A DNA stretch of 46,540 nt from Nemertoderma westbladi. Its lineage: Eukaryota; Xenacoelomorpha; Nemertodermatida; Nemertodermatidae. Both the position numbers and the translations under genes were made by a program. The stretch is from assembly GCA_032718475.1 (NCBI GenBank), contig JAUCBJ010001205.1:1-46540 (forward strand), in the 5' to 3' direction. This document shows positions 21,495 to 31,994 of this stretch, one piece after another (position 1 is the first letter of the stretch; every line of letters begins with the position of its first letter). The notes under the pieces were generated by a model. That model searched no databases. It saw only the letters and a program-made list of their open reading frames with translations, and was not told where the DNA came from.

Positions 21495-22126
21495 TCAAAA
21501 TTTTAAAAATTTTGGTCTTTCTGGAGTTACATAAAAAAAACCAACACTAGAAGCAGCATGTTCTAATGAGCTGAGGAGCCGTTGGGCTCCCTCTAGTGAT
21601 TCTGTGAGTATTCCTAAGTCATCAGCAAAGTCTAGATCAGCAGTTAGGTACTTGGCAGGATTTCCTCGACTTCTGGAGCCATTAGGTGGAGTTATCATCA
21701 CCCCATCATCATTATGATGATCTAAGGACATGCGTAGAACATAGTCAACCACAATTATGAACAAGAATGGTGCAAGTGTGTCTCCCTGGTGGACGCCCCA
21801 TAACACTTCAAATGGTTCTGTGTCACCGTCAACAGTAAACACAAATGTTGTCGAACCATCGTATACTGATCTGATTGCTGCAATAATTTCATCAGGAATC
21901 CCATATAATGAAAGTATGCTGAACATGCGTGAGTGAGAGACTGAATCAAAGGCCTTGAAGAAGTCAACAAAGATAACAGCCAATGCCTGTCTTTCTTTTT
22001 TGATAACTCTTCAATTATCCGTCTAAGTGCCAAAATGGGCTCCATGGTCCCACGACCTTTACAGAACCCATTCTGATTTCCACGGAGCAGTCTCTCAATG
22101 GAATCCCTGATACGATTTTGCAGCAA
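21495..22126 (-). pseudogene. LINE reverse transcriptase core, two frames
   Basis: Frame 21755-22126 gives NQNGFCKGRGTMEPILALRR. A frameshift then moves to 21495-21983, with FVDFFKAFDSVSH (first catalytic Asp), GVHQGDTLAPFLF, and LDFADDLGIL carrying the FADD catalytic pair. The RT core is thus recognisable but not continuous. Confidence 0.9.
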
Positions 22127-22979
22127 TCGAGATCAATGAGATTCCCCGAAAAGAACCATAGAGTGTTAGGTTGCCATTCTTGGGAACTGGCACCAACTTA
22201 TTTGTTTTCATTTCTTGTGGGACTCTTGTTGTTCGGTACATGTCTACTATGATGGGATAGATGAGCTTTAAACACTCAGGTATTTTAAAGACCTCAGGGG
22301 GAACACAATCTACTCCACTGGCACGATTGGTCTTAATGCTCTTTGCAGCAGCCTTCATTTCTGCAAAGGAGATATCGCCAATGGGAATATCTGGGAGTAC
22401 AGACTCAGACACTTTTACTTCTATAAAGTTATCAGGCAATACCCTGTCATTATTGAGGAGCTTTTCAAAGTGGGCCTTCCAACCATTGAGGCGATCGGCT
22501 GGTGATTCAGCCTTAACCTTGGTGGTTGGTTGGCTTTTCCGACCAGTAAGCAAGTTGATCGATTTCCATGCCTGGGATGATTGCCTGCTGTCGTCAGCAT
22601 CATTGATGGCATCAACCTGTTGGTTTATTAGCTCCTGTAGATTAACAGAGTACTGCCTATTCAGGGACCTAGATGCAGCCTTAACTGCATTCTTGGCCGC
22701 TGTAGTCTGTTTGAGTCGGGACTCTTTCTGCGCCTTATAAAGGTCATTTCGGCACTTCTGAATTTTGTTGTCAGTCCAGGGGGCCCTTTTCCTGTTTAGA
22801 GGGTATACAGGAACTGTATCTGCAGCTGCTAACTTAACTGCTTCTGTGAAGGCAGTATAGCCCTCACAGAGATCTGCCGCCTCAGCGGCAAGAACCTCAT
22901 ACCTGTTGCTCAGCTGTAGTGTGAAGCTGGATCTCACACTTGGCTGTTGCAACAGAGAGGACCAGTCATGCCGCGGCAA
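22095..22979 (-). pseudogene. LINE linker and start of reverse transcriptase
   Basis: This is a basic, helical linker rich in Lys/Arg (KRAPWTDNKIQKCRNDLYKA). It ends in RT motif 0/1 (KLVPVPKNGNLTLYGSFRGI, then SLISIAAK), after which the frame shifts. It sits between the endonuclease and RT of the LINE at 20794-23527. Confidence 0.85.
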
Positions 22980-23192
22980 GGCAGAATTCGTTGTTTTGCT
23001 AGCACGCAGACTAAGTCTTACCTTGGCAACAATAAGGCGGTGATCACTGGAGAAGGGTCGAAGTGTAAATGCATTACAGTCTTGTATAGAGCTCCTGTAT
23101 TTCCTACGAAACAGAATATGGTCTATCTGGGACTTGTGACCACTGCGTCCACTATGAGTCCATAGCTTTCCAGTTCGCTTCTTGAACTGGGT

Positions 23193-23522
23193 TCAAGCCG
23201 AAAACAATCCATTTCCAGAGATAAAATCCTGAAGATGGACGGAATTTCGGTTAACACTATTGCTATAGACCCAGAGCGATGTAGGTGATTGATGCAGACT
23301 TGCATTAAAGTCTCCCAGGAATGTTAAGAATGCATGCTGATCCACTCCATCAGTAGCTGCTTGTAGATTATGGTAGAAATTTTCCACCTCCTCTACAGGG
23401 GCAACACTAGTTGGAGAGTAGCACACAATCAGAACCACCTTAGGAAACTTCTTAGCCAGTCTTCCAGAACATGAGAAGTGACAACGGATGATGCGGTTAG
23501 AGATTTGGTCTATTTTGTCCAA
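23193..23522 (-). pseudogene. LINE endonuclease (EEP/APE-type) fragment
   Basis: The frame has VVLIVCYSPTS and AFLTFLGDFNASL, the central strands and the GDFN catalytic-metal motif of exonuclease-endonuclease-phosphatase domains. Its N-terminal third is missing because the element is 5'-truncated at 23527. A frameshift separates it from the following linker frame. Confidence 0.85.
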
Positions 23523-23911
23523 TATTTCTTTCTGGCTTCAACATAAACATACATTATACCTAATAAAATTGAGTGAAGCTTTACAAAAGCATACAAATAT
23601 TCACTCATTATAACTGGATAGATGTACTGAGATGGGCAAAATCTAAATAATAATACTATAGGGCCAATCCTTTTATGACCAACACATAAAATTAGCAAAT
23701 TATAGACAGTCACTGGCTCCAAAAATGATACTAAATGTTGTGATCATGATTGCCATGATCACCATCTATTGTCAGACTTGGAAATATTTACAAATACCTA
23801 CCAGTATGGTGTCCCTGCGAATTTTATTAGTTATGTTAAACAAAAACTGAGTATACAACTTTATTGTTTTATCATGTATATTATATTAAAAGGTTCCTGT
23901 TTACTGCTTCT

Positions 23912-25039
23912 TTACTTATGGAGACCAGGGTTGGTAACTTTACCCAAGAACAATAGAATATCGTTCTTTTTATCCCTGATAACGAACAGAAAAGGTCGAG
24001 TGAGTTCGAAAGGAGGTGGTCCCATTGCACAGAACATCATCATAACAGCAGCCGTAGCAGCAGCAGCTTCTGACCCCTCTTCATTAACTAACACAAAGGT
24101 TTTATGTAAAACAGCACCGACAACTAGATCTCTGGCACCAGTTACTCCAGATAGATCACAAAGCTCTTCCGAAAACAGATGTGGCATCCCCATAGCAGTA
24201 AGTGTATCCTTCAAACTGAAAGAACCTTCCAGTTTAAATTTCGGTATACGAACATCTAATTCGATCTTCCTAAACCCGTTGAACACCTCAGCTAACCATT
24301 CGCTGCTCAGTTTTGCTTCGACGTCTGAAATTCCGCGATGTGGCAATATAAATACCATAGAGAGATCCTCTCCTTTGTATGGCATTTCCAACGCATAAAC
24401 TTCTTTGCTACGAAATACATTAAACTTATCCTTCATATACATAAACATCGCATCGACTTCTTCTTTGGTTTCTGTAATGAATTTTCCTTGGTAAGTTTTC
24501 TTAGGATCGAATTGTGTTACCCAATCTCCTTTGAAGTACAAAGCATTTACCAGAACCAATCTGGTCAGACGATTTAGAACCCCCTCACCAATTAGATCCT
24601 TTATCCTGTCTTTTGTCATGGATTCCACCCAGTTATTGATATTTATTCGAACCTCATTGAAAGATGTCTTAAAGTTGACTTTCTCTAACTCAGACCCGTA
24701 TTGTTCTTTGGTCAGCGCTAAAAATTCATCTTTAAATGGGAATTCTTCTTGCGCAAACAACTTATTAGCCCCATCGAGAGTGTACGGCTTCTTATCTCTA
24801 TAAAGATAAGTTTGCAATGAATGAATAGCTTTATGTATGTCATCATCCTTTAGGTCCGTGTAATGGAGAACACTTCTCATCTGTTCTTTAGTTTCTCCTC
24901 CAGCGCCCCCATAAGTCATGGATAATGCAGTAATTAGACTCACAGGACTGATGAGAATGTTGGAATCAGATCGGCCCTTTACAATTTCCTTGTACAAATC
25001 GATGGCAAAGCTGTTGGTTGATAGACTAACGCAATCCAT
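23912..25039 (-). CDS. Serpin, intronless ORF, hydrophobic reactive-centre loop (copy 2)
   Basis: The protein is 375 aa from the ATG at 25039, with the same domain layout as the serpin at 19404-20534. By manual alignment it differs at 17 sites outside the loop and 5 within about 12 loop positions. The hinge EEGSEAAAATA is intact. The loop then reads AVMMMFCAM, one codon shorter than copy 1. Counting from the hinge as in clade B serpins puts Phe at P1 and Cys at P1', which suggests a chymotrypsin-like or cathepsin-like target. Upstream homology with copy 1 extends about 240 bp (to about 25280), including the TTGTGCTAG word before the ATG. There is no signal peptide, so it is probably intracellular. 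The gene looks functional. Confidence 0.95.
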   Translation of the reverse strand: MDCVSLSTNSFAIDLYKEIVKGRSDSNILISPVSLITALSMTYGGAGGETKEQMRSVLHYTDLKDDDIHKAIHSLQTYLYRDKKPYTLDGANKLFAQEEFPFKDEFLALTKEQYGSELEKVNFKTSFNEVRININNWVESMTKDRIKDLIGEGVLNRLTRLVLVNALYFKGDWVTQFDPKKTYQGKFITETKEEVDAMFMYMKDKFNVFRSKEVYALEMPYKGEDLSMVFILPHRGISDVEAKLSSEWLAEVFNGFRKIELDVRIPKFKLEGSFSLKDTLTAMGMPHLFSEELCDLSGVTGARDLVVGAVLHKTFVLVNEEGSEAAAATAAVMMMFCAMGPPPFELTRPFLFVIRDKKNDILLFLGKVTNPGLHK

Positions 25040-25287
25040 TGCTAGCACAATAAAACCATTAAATCAATATTTTATTAGTAAAATCAAGATTAATCAAAAG
25101 TTATTTTAATTGTATTATTTGAAACACACTAACTACATGAAACTTTATTCAGAATCAATACACTGTATGGCCAAACCAGCCATTTGATACATTATGGACG
25201 GTAGTGAAGATTAAAATATAAAACAAAAGATTCAAATTTAATAATTTAATGATGTATTAAATTACTTATTATACTTTCCTCTCGGCT

Positions 25288-25560
25288 GTGCACATTAACT
25301 CGCTGCTACAGGTCGCTGACCATGCTGCTAAACTAAACGAGGCCCATAAGAAGTCACGAGAAGAATTGGACACAGCATACACTCTCAAGCGGCAGTCAGC
25401 CATCGATAAACTCGCCCCATCCTTGGTTGTGGTTGACCGCGCAGCCGTCGATCATAGACCAGACGGACCTCAGTGCCGATAAGTTCCGCGATAACCTCGC
25501 ATCGCAGTACGACTTAGTCCCCTCCCCCCAGTCAGCCAGCAAGGTGCGGGGGTTGTGGAG
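25288..25560 (+). pseudogene. Remnant of a retrotransposon-like ORF
   Basis: A short frame (HKKSREELDTAYTLKRQSAI) shifts register near 25450 into LSADKFRDNLASQYDLVP. The latter resembles the LSxxEFRDxLxLRY motif near the C-terminus of some invertebrate non-LTR retrotransposon ORFs. No ATG, domain core or other end is present. It starts where the homology between the serpin flanks ends. Confidence 0.35.
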
Positions 25561-25596
25561 GCGAGTTCCCCACCTCCCATGAAAGGAGCTGTATTT

Positions 25597-25618
25597 GGGG
25601 GGGGGGGGGGGGGGGGGG
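25597..25618. repeat. G tract, 22 bases
   Basis: An uninterrupted run of G lies in GC-richer DNA downstream of the remnant at 25288. Length in such tracts is often uncertain from sequencing. Confidence 0.95.
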
Positions 25619-25953
25619 CTGATCGTGAAGCGGCACGATGAGGTCCACGAGGTATTTTAGGAACAACCGACGGTGTCTGGAACCCCAGAAGGTGGATTCC
25701 GACGAAGCCAAGATACTGATCCGCCATATTGCTACAGTATGGTTACTGGAAACCCCAAAACGGTATTCTATTAAACGATGTTGTAATGTTCACAAACGTT
25801 TTAAAAAATGAATCATAATATTAGTTATTAATATTCACTATTTTATTTCAATAATCACATCAATCTGAAGCCAGAATCAAAATGTAATGTAGGCCTACTT
25901 ATCAATTATATTCAAAGTATAAATAAATATCCACTCCCTTACGAATGTAACTA

Positions 25954-26823
25954 CAGTCCCAATCCCAATAAACATTAACTTGGTCGTTTTGGCGGCCAAA
26001 ATGACCAAAATCACCAAAAAAATGTAGTGTATTCCTATGGGCTACTTGGTCGTTTTGGCGAAGCGATTTAACTCGACTCAGTCAAGTCCAGACAGCCCGT
26101 CTCCTTGGACATCCATTTGGTTGCTCTGACTAAATGTCGGCTCGCTTTCATTTTTATTATTGACAGATTGTTAACTTACCTGGAGCTGAGTCGGGCCTTT
26201 CAGTTGTAGTAGAAGACCACCCACTGAGGCATTGATACAGCACAGGCTAATACGTAATAAGGGAGTTAGTTGAATGCGGCTTTGTTAAAAGGAGGAGTAT
26301 GTATAATAATCGGATTTTGTGTGTTATTATTAGATAATCACTTCTCACCTTTTCCTTTGTGTAGCTTCAGTTTAGAGTCATTATGAAATGGCAACGTTCT
26401 GTATGAAGGTGTCCTAATTATAGTTCTATAGTTAGTAAATGATATTGATTATGGCGTTAAATAATTCCAGAACGCATAGCGAAATTTTTATAGTTAGTAG
26501 CTGGGTCTGTGACAGGGCGAGAGGCAGCTATTAAATAGCGACACTCAGTCTCGAACGAGTTCGGTATACTGATGAAATTCACATTAGGTGGCGCGGCCTA
26601 CTTCTAGTAGCTGGGTCTGAATTTGAGGGCGATAGTAACTGAAAACATTATCATATGAGGCTCTAGGCTCTGTGCTAACAGTCAGTCAGAGTCGGCATAT
26701 TTGGGTGATTTTCATTTTATGATGATGTGATTATTATTTATCGATTCAATTATTATCAATTATTATTTATCTGTTATTTGCGTCAAATTTCCCCCTGGAG
26801 AGTGATGAATTTTTATTGCGTCC

Positions 26824-26857
<34 letters not shown>

Positions 26858-27399
26858 CTGTATTTATGAGAGCATTTATATTATAGCGTACTAAACAGCT
26901 AAATAAAGAAAAATCTATGTAAAGTACTTTTCTCATATTTTAAAGATAAAATCTTGGAACTTGTTATTTTTATTACCAATCGAATAGAATTAAAGTAAAT
27001 AATTAATTATTACGCTGCAAGTGCTAGCACACTGCTTATAACCTAGGTGACAGGTAAAGGGGTGTTAATTATTAGATTAGTAAAAAATATGAAGAAAATA
27101 ATAAGTTAGGGCGCCTCACACTGCACTCTTACAGGCATGTTTACTACAGTGGCGAGTCCAGCCATTACTATACTGGAGCCTTTCTCTCTACCTAAACGTA
27201 GAGATAACTCTACCTCAGAACTCTACCTCAGCGCCAACATGTTGGGCTTTACTTACACTCAGCCTGTATTCACTGGCTGTGATTGACAAGCCAACGTGCC
27301 TCAGCAGTTCCTTTCATGAATAGCGCAGTTTTTACTTGGCCATTTTGGTAATTTTGGCCGCCAAAATGACCAAGTTAATGTTTATTGGGATTGGGACTG
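25954..27399. mobile_element. TA-flanked inverted-repeat DNA transposon without transposase, 1446 bp
   Basis: The left end CAGTCCCAATCCCAATAAAC is the exact inverse of the right end GTTTATTGGGATTGGGACTG apart from orientation. The inverted match continues for about 65 bp through AACTTGGTC and TTTTGGCGGCCAAAAT. TA flanks both sides (25952-25953 and 27400-27401). CAGT...ACTG ends with a TA duplication fit Tc1/mariner-like or related TA-targeting families. There is no transposase ORF. The interior holds a 28-base C tract at 26827-26854 and a hAT-related segment. Confidence 0.85.
26768..26854 (-). repeat. Segment related to the hAT-like MITE at 40092, ending in a 28-base C tract
   Basis: The reverse complement shares GGACGCAATAAAAATTCATC and GGGGGAAATT(T/C)GACGCAAATAACAG with the left part of the element at 40092-40333. 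The terminal G run is expanded here to 28 bases. It appears to be a truncated copy nested in the TA-flanked element. Confidence 0.8.
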
Positions 27400-27401
27400 T
27401 A

Positions 27402-28099
27402 ATGTGGCAAAATACTTCAACAAATAAATATACCAACTGTATACTGTAACTACTGTATATGCTAAATATTAAACAAACAGATCTTATCATAAGGTACAAT
27501 TAGTGCATTAACTTTTGTATCCATCCGTAGGCCCACTCTGTACGGTACGTACATAGGCCTACAGTAGTACAATTATTCCTGTAATATCGCAGTTGTTGTA
27601 TTGTATACATAATGGTACTGTACAAGAGGGCCCACCTCAGCTACTTTCGGGTAGCGCTATCGAATCGAATGTGGGACTTTTGGGTCGCCTCCGGTTTCGG
27701 CCGACTCTGTGCTTGCTTGTGATTTTAATGCAGAGGGTCAGAAAAAGTATATAGTAGTGAGAAAAAAATATATGTTTACCCCAGTGAGTAAAAATATATA
27801 TTTCATTTCATGTCCGGACTCCACCAACGGTTTAATTTGTTAATTTTTAATTAGCATAATTAAAATAGCATTAAAAGCGACGGCGCTAGCACTGACTGAG
27901 TGGGGTCCTGGTAGCTCCCTTTCAATATGTCAAAATATATTTAAAAAGTTTAAATTTAAAAAGTGATGCGCAACAGCGATCCGTTCTTTTTCGGCCCAAC
28001 CCGATGTCGATTTAAACAGTTCAAGGACACACTCTTTCCTGACTTGGTGTGGGATATTAGTCCTAACGCAGCATGTTTATAATGTAGTAGTATATAAAT
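27402..28099. other. Intergenic DNA, no gene seen
   Basis: This is AT-rich, with TACTGTA and TAGGCCTA words and an A/T-rich ATATATTT patch near 27765-27805. Confidence 0.5.
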
Positions 28100-28815
28100 T
28101 GTTCCTTCATCGTAACCTCAACCTTTGAATATTGACCGGAGGCAATATTTACTAGTATCTAGAGCCGGAAGGCTAGTGATTCCGAGTTTCCATCCACCAA
28201 CCACATAGTCTGCAAATAGTATGGAGTCTTCTTTCCCTGTCAGGTGTTGTACTAAAAGGTGACGAAACAACTTTTGAACCTTCCAGTTCCCACCATTACA
28301 GCTTGAGTAACTCAGCCTTGCTTTAGATATTACCACCACAGATTCGAGAACGTTTGTATTTCATGGAGCTCCTTCAGCAGATTATTCGACAGATACTTAC
28401 CCAAGCGAAGTAGAGATCTTTGAGCTTTTCACCAAGTAACCTCAAGATTCCCAACTAACGCCGCATCAATATTGGCTTACCCATACATTATCGAAGGTGT
28501 GCATATAGTTCCCCATACCAACGCTGTTATGTCTACAGGGACATCATCTGTTGCTAATCCACGTGTATTAACCTGTATTAACAGTAATTTTCTGTTTGGA
28601 AGGCGGCAGGGGTAACCCCAAATACATACATTTTGTGGTTGATTCTAGTAAGGTAAAGGTCCCGGCATGTGATAGAATGCTTTCTTGTTCATTTGAAAGA
28701 CCTCGCCCTTATGGAATTCTCACATAGTTTGTCTTCTTTACATTGAGCACTAAATCGTGCGCTTGTAAGTATTTAAAAAATTCACATATGTTAAACATTT
28801 TCAGCATGTTTCGCT

Positions 28816-29253
28816 TTATACTTGCATTAGTAGTAAATTATCCGCATACCCAAGTAATGGAAATGCCTCCTTGTTTAGGTGCAACCCCAAACATGAGCGT
28901 TGAAGCTGTTCAAAAAGATCATCCAGATAGAGGTTAAATAATAACGAAGATAAAACACCACCCTGTCTCACGCCGCGCTGTAGTCCTCCTTTACTGGTTC
29001 TTGAGATGCTATTATTGATTTTCATTATCGCGCATGATTGAGTTTAATAAGAATATAGAGTTGATACTGTAGATTCGTCTACATTAGCCTTGACAAGCTT
29101 GGACATCAACTTCTCATAGCATACGGTATCAAAAGCGGTGCTTAAGTCAAGAGAAATAACATGAACATCCGAACCACCCCTGTTAAAGTGATGGATGAGC
29201 TTCGTTACAGCTGCATATGCATTCTCAGTGAAGATATTTGATTTGTATCCCAT
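28816..29253 (-). pseudogene. Reverse transcriptase fragments of the decayed LINE
   Basis: Frame 29044-29253 contains VHVISLDLSTAFDTVCYEKL with the first catalytic Asp. Frame 28816-29025 contains RGVRQGGVLSSLLFNLYLDD and LLGYADNLLLM, where the usual YADD is YADN. The two frames are separated by a stop and shift. The YADN change alone would disable catalysis. Confidence 0.88.
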
Positions 29254-29880
29254 TTGAAGGTTATTTGTTCTAATACTCCTGACTTCTTATAACACCAGGA
29301 GTTCCCAGAGTTTTCGAGATAATGGACACTCCTTATAGCTATTCGTTAGATGTATAACTCTGACCTTACTCTTTAGAAGGGGTATCAGAAGACTCGTGCA
29401 GAGGCACTTTGGAAATATGTTCGTGGTTTGTATGTTGTAGTATAATAACGCCAAGTGTGCATATAATTCCCCCGACCTTCCATGAAGAAGTTACTCCGCC
29501 CACAAGGAGGATCTATCTGATGCCTTACCCGTGTTCAACTTCTTCACAGCTGATGATATGTCATCAGCCGTTATGTGTGATTTAGTGAGTGGGCCAGTCT
29601 TTGATGTTGTTAGATCTTCCTCATAGCTCTCTTTGGTGTTTACTTGGAACCTGTTAGTATAATCCAAAAAAGGTTGTTCTTTGTGCACATCAGTGATTTG
29701 TTTTCCAATTGATGTCTGACCCTTTTATTATTCAGCTTGTACCATGCATTCTCAGTGATCAATCTTGCGTCCATTCCAGTTACGTTTTCAGTAGCATGAT
29801 GACCTTTATATTCCTCCCAATCACTTGCTTGACGCTTTTTAAAAAACCGGTTATTCAACCGTCTAATTTCGTTATTCCTA

Positions 29881-30265
29881 ATACTACTACTACTACTACT
29901 AGTTCGAGCGAACTCGGACAGTGGAAATGCGATCCTTCCAGGCTTCCCGATTCTCTATAGTTGTCGCAATTTCATTTCTCCCAAGTTCAGTATCCCTTTC
30001 AAGTTGATCTATATATGTTATCTCTGTTATCTATATGTTATATATGTTATGTCCACGGGTACGCTTTCCATGAGTTGGTTGCCAGAAAAGTAGGTCTGGT
30101 ATGACATCGTCTTTACTTCGCCAGCAGTGCCCACTGAATCTTAATCTACGTTCAAATAGAGGTGGTTGATACAGGTGGAATAGTACCATAGAGCTCGGTG
30201 TTTGTCATGAGTTGTCTCCAGCTGATGTTTAGGGCTTCTCTTAGTGGTCTTGCAGCATCATTTGC
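29881..30265 (-). mobile_element. Nested LINE 3' fragment (385 bp) with 12-bp TSD
   Basis: The fragment ends in a TAG-repeat tail on the minus strand (TACTACTACTACTACTAC at its low-coordinate end) and reads back into a C-terminal LINE block with QPTHGKRTRGH and NREAWKDRI. TCGTTATTCCTA lies directly outside both ends, at 29869-29880 and 30266-30277. Taking out the fragment with one TSD copy leaves the host LINE frame continuous across the site, so this is a precise insertion into a then-intact frame. Confidence 0.92.
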
Positions 30266-30523
30266 TCGTTATTCCTAGCAGCTAGATAAAGAGAATCCCC
30301 TATGAACTCTGCACTCATTTCTATTCCCTCTCTTGTTGGAGATAGATCCTTTTTGGTTTGTTTTTTTTATGGTGCCTTATCTCCTCCTGGCAGTTCTTTA
30401 TCTATTCAGAAGAAGCCTCTTCAAAGCGGAATCGCCCGTTGTTGTGGTAGTTAAATCAAAGGCTACTAACTAATATGTTAACATGTATAACATATGTATA
30501 ATAACTAACTAACTAATATGTTT

Positions 30524-30739
30524 TCAGAGAGAATGCCCCCAAATTTTGCCGATGGACTTACCGATGCCGATTGTCATGGATTTGTCTGAAGCTAGAGTAG
30601 TATGTTGGCGTCCGTTCAGGTCCCCTGATATTATGACTTCCATTCTGATGTCGTTTGCTTCCTCTAACAATGCCGCAATTTCAACAACCTCTTTGATATA
30701 GCATTCACGGTCCTCAACCAATCCACTATTTGATGGCAT
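30524..30739 (-). pseudogene. Endonuclease fragment of the decayed LINE
   Basis: It contains MPSNSGLVEDRECYIKEV and MEVIISGDLNGRQH, matching the YxPN/GDLN strands of APE-type endonucleases. It runs into a stop near 30524. Confidence 0.75.
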
Positions 30740-30838
30740 ATAAACACCGATGAGCCAGAGGTCTTTGCAAAACTAATTATTTATGGACAGTGGATATTGG
30801 TGAACTTGAGGAAAAATATCGGTGAAATAATATTGGTG

Positions 30839-30990
30839 AACTTACCCATACCCAGTCTACTCTAGGTGGTAAATTGATTAGGAGACATCTGCTTATATTT
30901 TGCTTATATTTCTTTCGAGTTGACACTTATAAAAGTTTATGTCACGTGCTGCGCGAAGGTCCCATTACGTATACAATATACTCATACTGT
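30839..30990 (+). repeat. Dispersed repeat family C, copy 1
   Basis: It shares CCCAGTCT, GGTAAA(T/G)TGATTAGG, TTCTTTCGAGTTG and GTCACGTGCTGCGCGAAGG with a copy at 38363-38520. There is no coding potential. Confidence 0.8.
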
Positions 30991-31011
30991 GTATAAATTA
31001 GATATGGCGGT

Positions 31012-31031
31012 GGGGGGGGGGGGGGGGGGGG
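31012..31031. repeat. G tract, 20 bases
   Basis: An uninterrupted G run just 3' of family C copy 1. Confidence 0.95.
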
Positions 31032-31724
31032 CACTCTTGCGCGATCGTATGCATATAGCAATTATCTATGTTGCGTTTTTACATTACGAATTGATAATAA
31101 TGGAAGAAAACCATTCGTTTGAAAGAATGCATTGACCTAATAAGTTAATCGATGTTCTACAATCAACAACAGAATCCTACAGTCCAGCCACCTACCTACG
31201 CCTCTACCTTCCTACTGTGTGTCGTGCCGTGTAACTTCGTTTCTGTCGAACCCATTACAATTTTGCGATCAGCCTAGATACGATGACAGATGCCTCCAGA
31301 CGTTTCTCGGAATTTCCAGACGTTTTTAAAAGGCTTCTGTAATTGCATTAATAACTTACGGGACATGGGCTGGTTGTTATTTGATTCTCCAAACCAAACT
31401 AATACATACCCTGCACTGTAGGCCTGTTTACTGTAATTTTTGATGTTTGCGTATTCAAACAATCGCAGAACGCTTTTTATTACATTTGTGTTCAGCATCT
31501 AAATTAATTAATGATATAACGCCGCTAGTCGACCAGCTGGCGGCTGTGTAAGCTCCCATACACTGCAGTTGCGTACGGGAAATGTAAAATAGTTTCAAGT
31601 ACTGTAGTAATGTTGTGACGAGGGAGTGCGGTGATTAATGTGCTTCTATGTAGTAGATTGAATCAATGGCTGATCTAGGGTATATTGTACCCGGGGAAAG
31701 TCTTGGGATCCCCACCAGTATACT

Positions 31725-31994
31725 GTACATACAGTACGAGCACATTGACCTTACTGTACATCTTACTGGTGACTGCTCCATCTGAAATGTACATACAGTA
31801 CGAGCACATTGACCTTACTGTACATCTTACTGGTGACTGCTCCATCTGAAATGTACATACAGTACGAGCACATTGACCTTACTGTACATCTTACTGGTGA
31901 CTGCTCCATCTGAAATGTACATACAGTACGAGCACATTGACCTTACTGTACATCTTACTGGTGACTGCTCCATCTGAAATGTACATACAGTACT
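31725..31994 (+). repeat. Four-unit 64-bp tandem repeat
   Basis: GTACATACAGTACGAGCACA recurs at 31725, 31789, 31853 and 31917, with a partial fifth start at 31981. The units look identical over their length. There are no variable spacers, so it is a minisatellite. Confidence 0.95.

Larger units (their letters stand above)
20794..23527 (-). mobile_element. 5'-truncated non-LTR retrotransposon between the serpins, 19-bp TSD
   Basis: On the minus strand the copy reads endonuclease fragment, linker, reverse transcriptase, C-terminal domain, and a TAG-repeat 3' tail (CTACTACTACTACTA at the low-coordinate end). The word CTTTCTGGCTTCAACATAA occurs at 20775-20793 and 23528-23546, immediately outside the two ends, and is a perfect 19-bp target-site duplication. 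Coding parts are broken by frameshifts. The same family recurs at about 40400-41235, and a related 3' end lies at 29881-30265. The clade is probably RTE-like or a relative; I could not settle it. Confidence 0.93.
28100..30770 (-). mobile_element. Decayed non-LTR retrotransposon, interrupted by a nested LINE fragment
   Basis: On the minus strand, an endonuclease fragment (30524-30739), a linker (about 29490-30350, interrupted), an RT (28816-29253) and a possible C-terminal frame (28118-28339) lie in order, all with stops and shifts. It is a different family from the LINE at 20794-23527, judging by its RT motifs. The interruption at 29881-30265 is a separate insertion. Part of the region between endonuclease and linker (about 30350-30520) is no longer recognisable. 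Confidence 0.8.

Noticed and set aside
31725-31994. CRISPR-like array of regularly spaced repeats
   Set aside because: The whole 64-bp unit is repeated with no unique spacers, and the sequence is eukaryotic.
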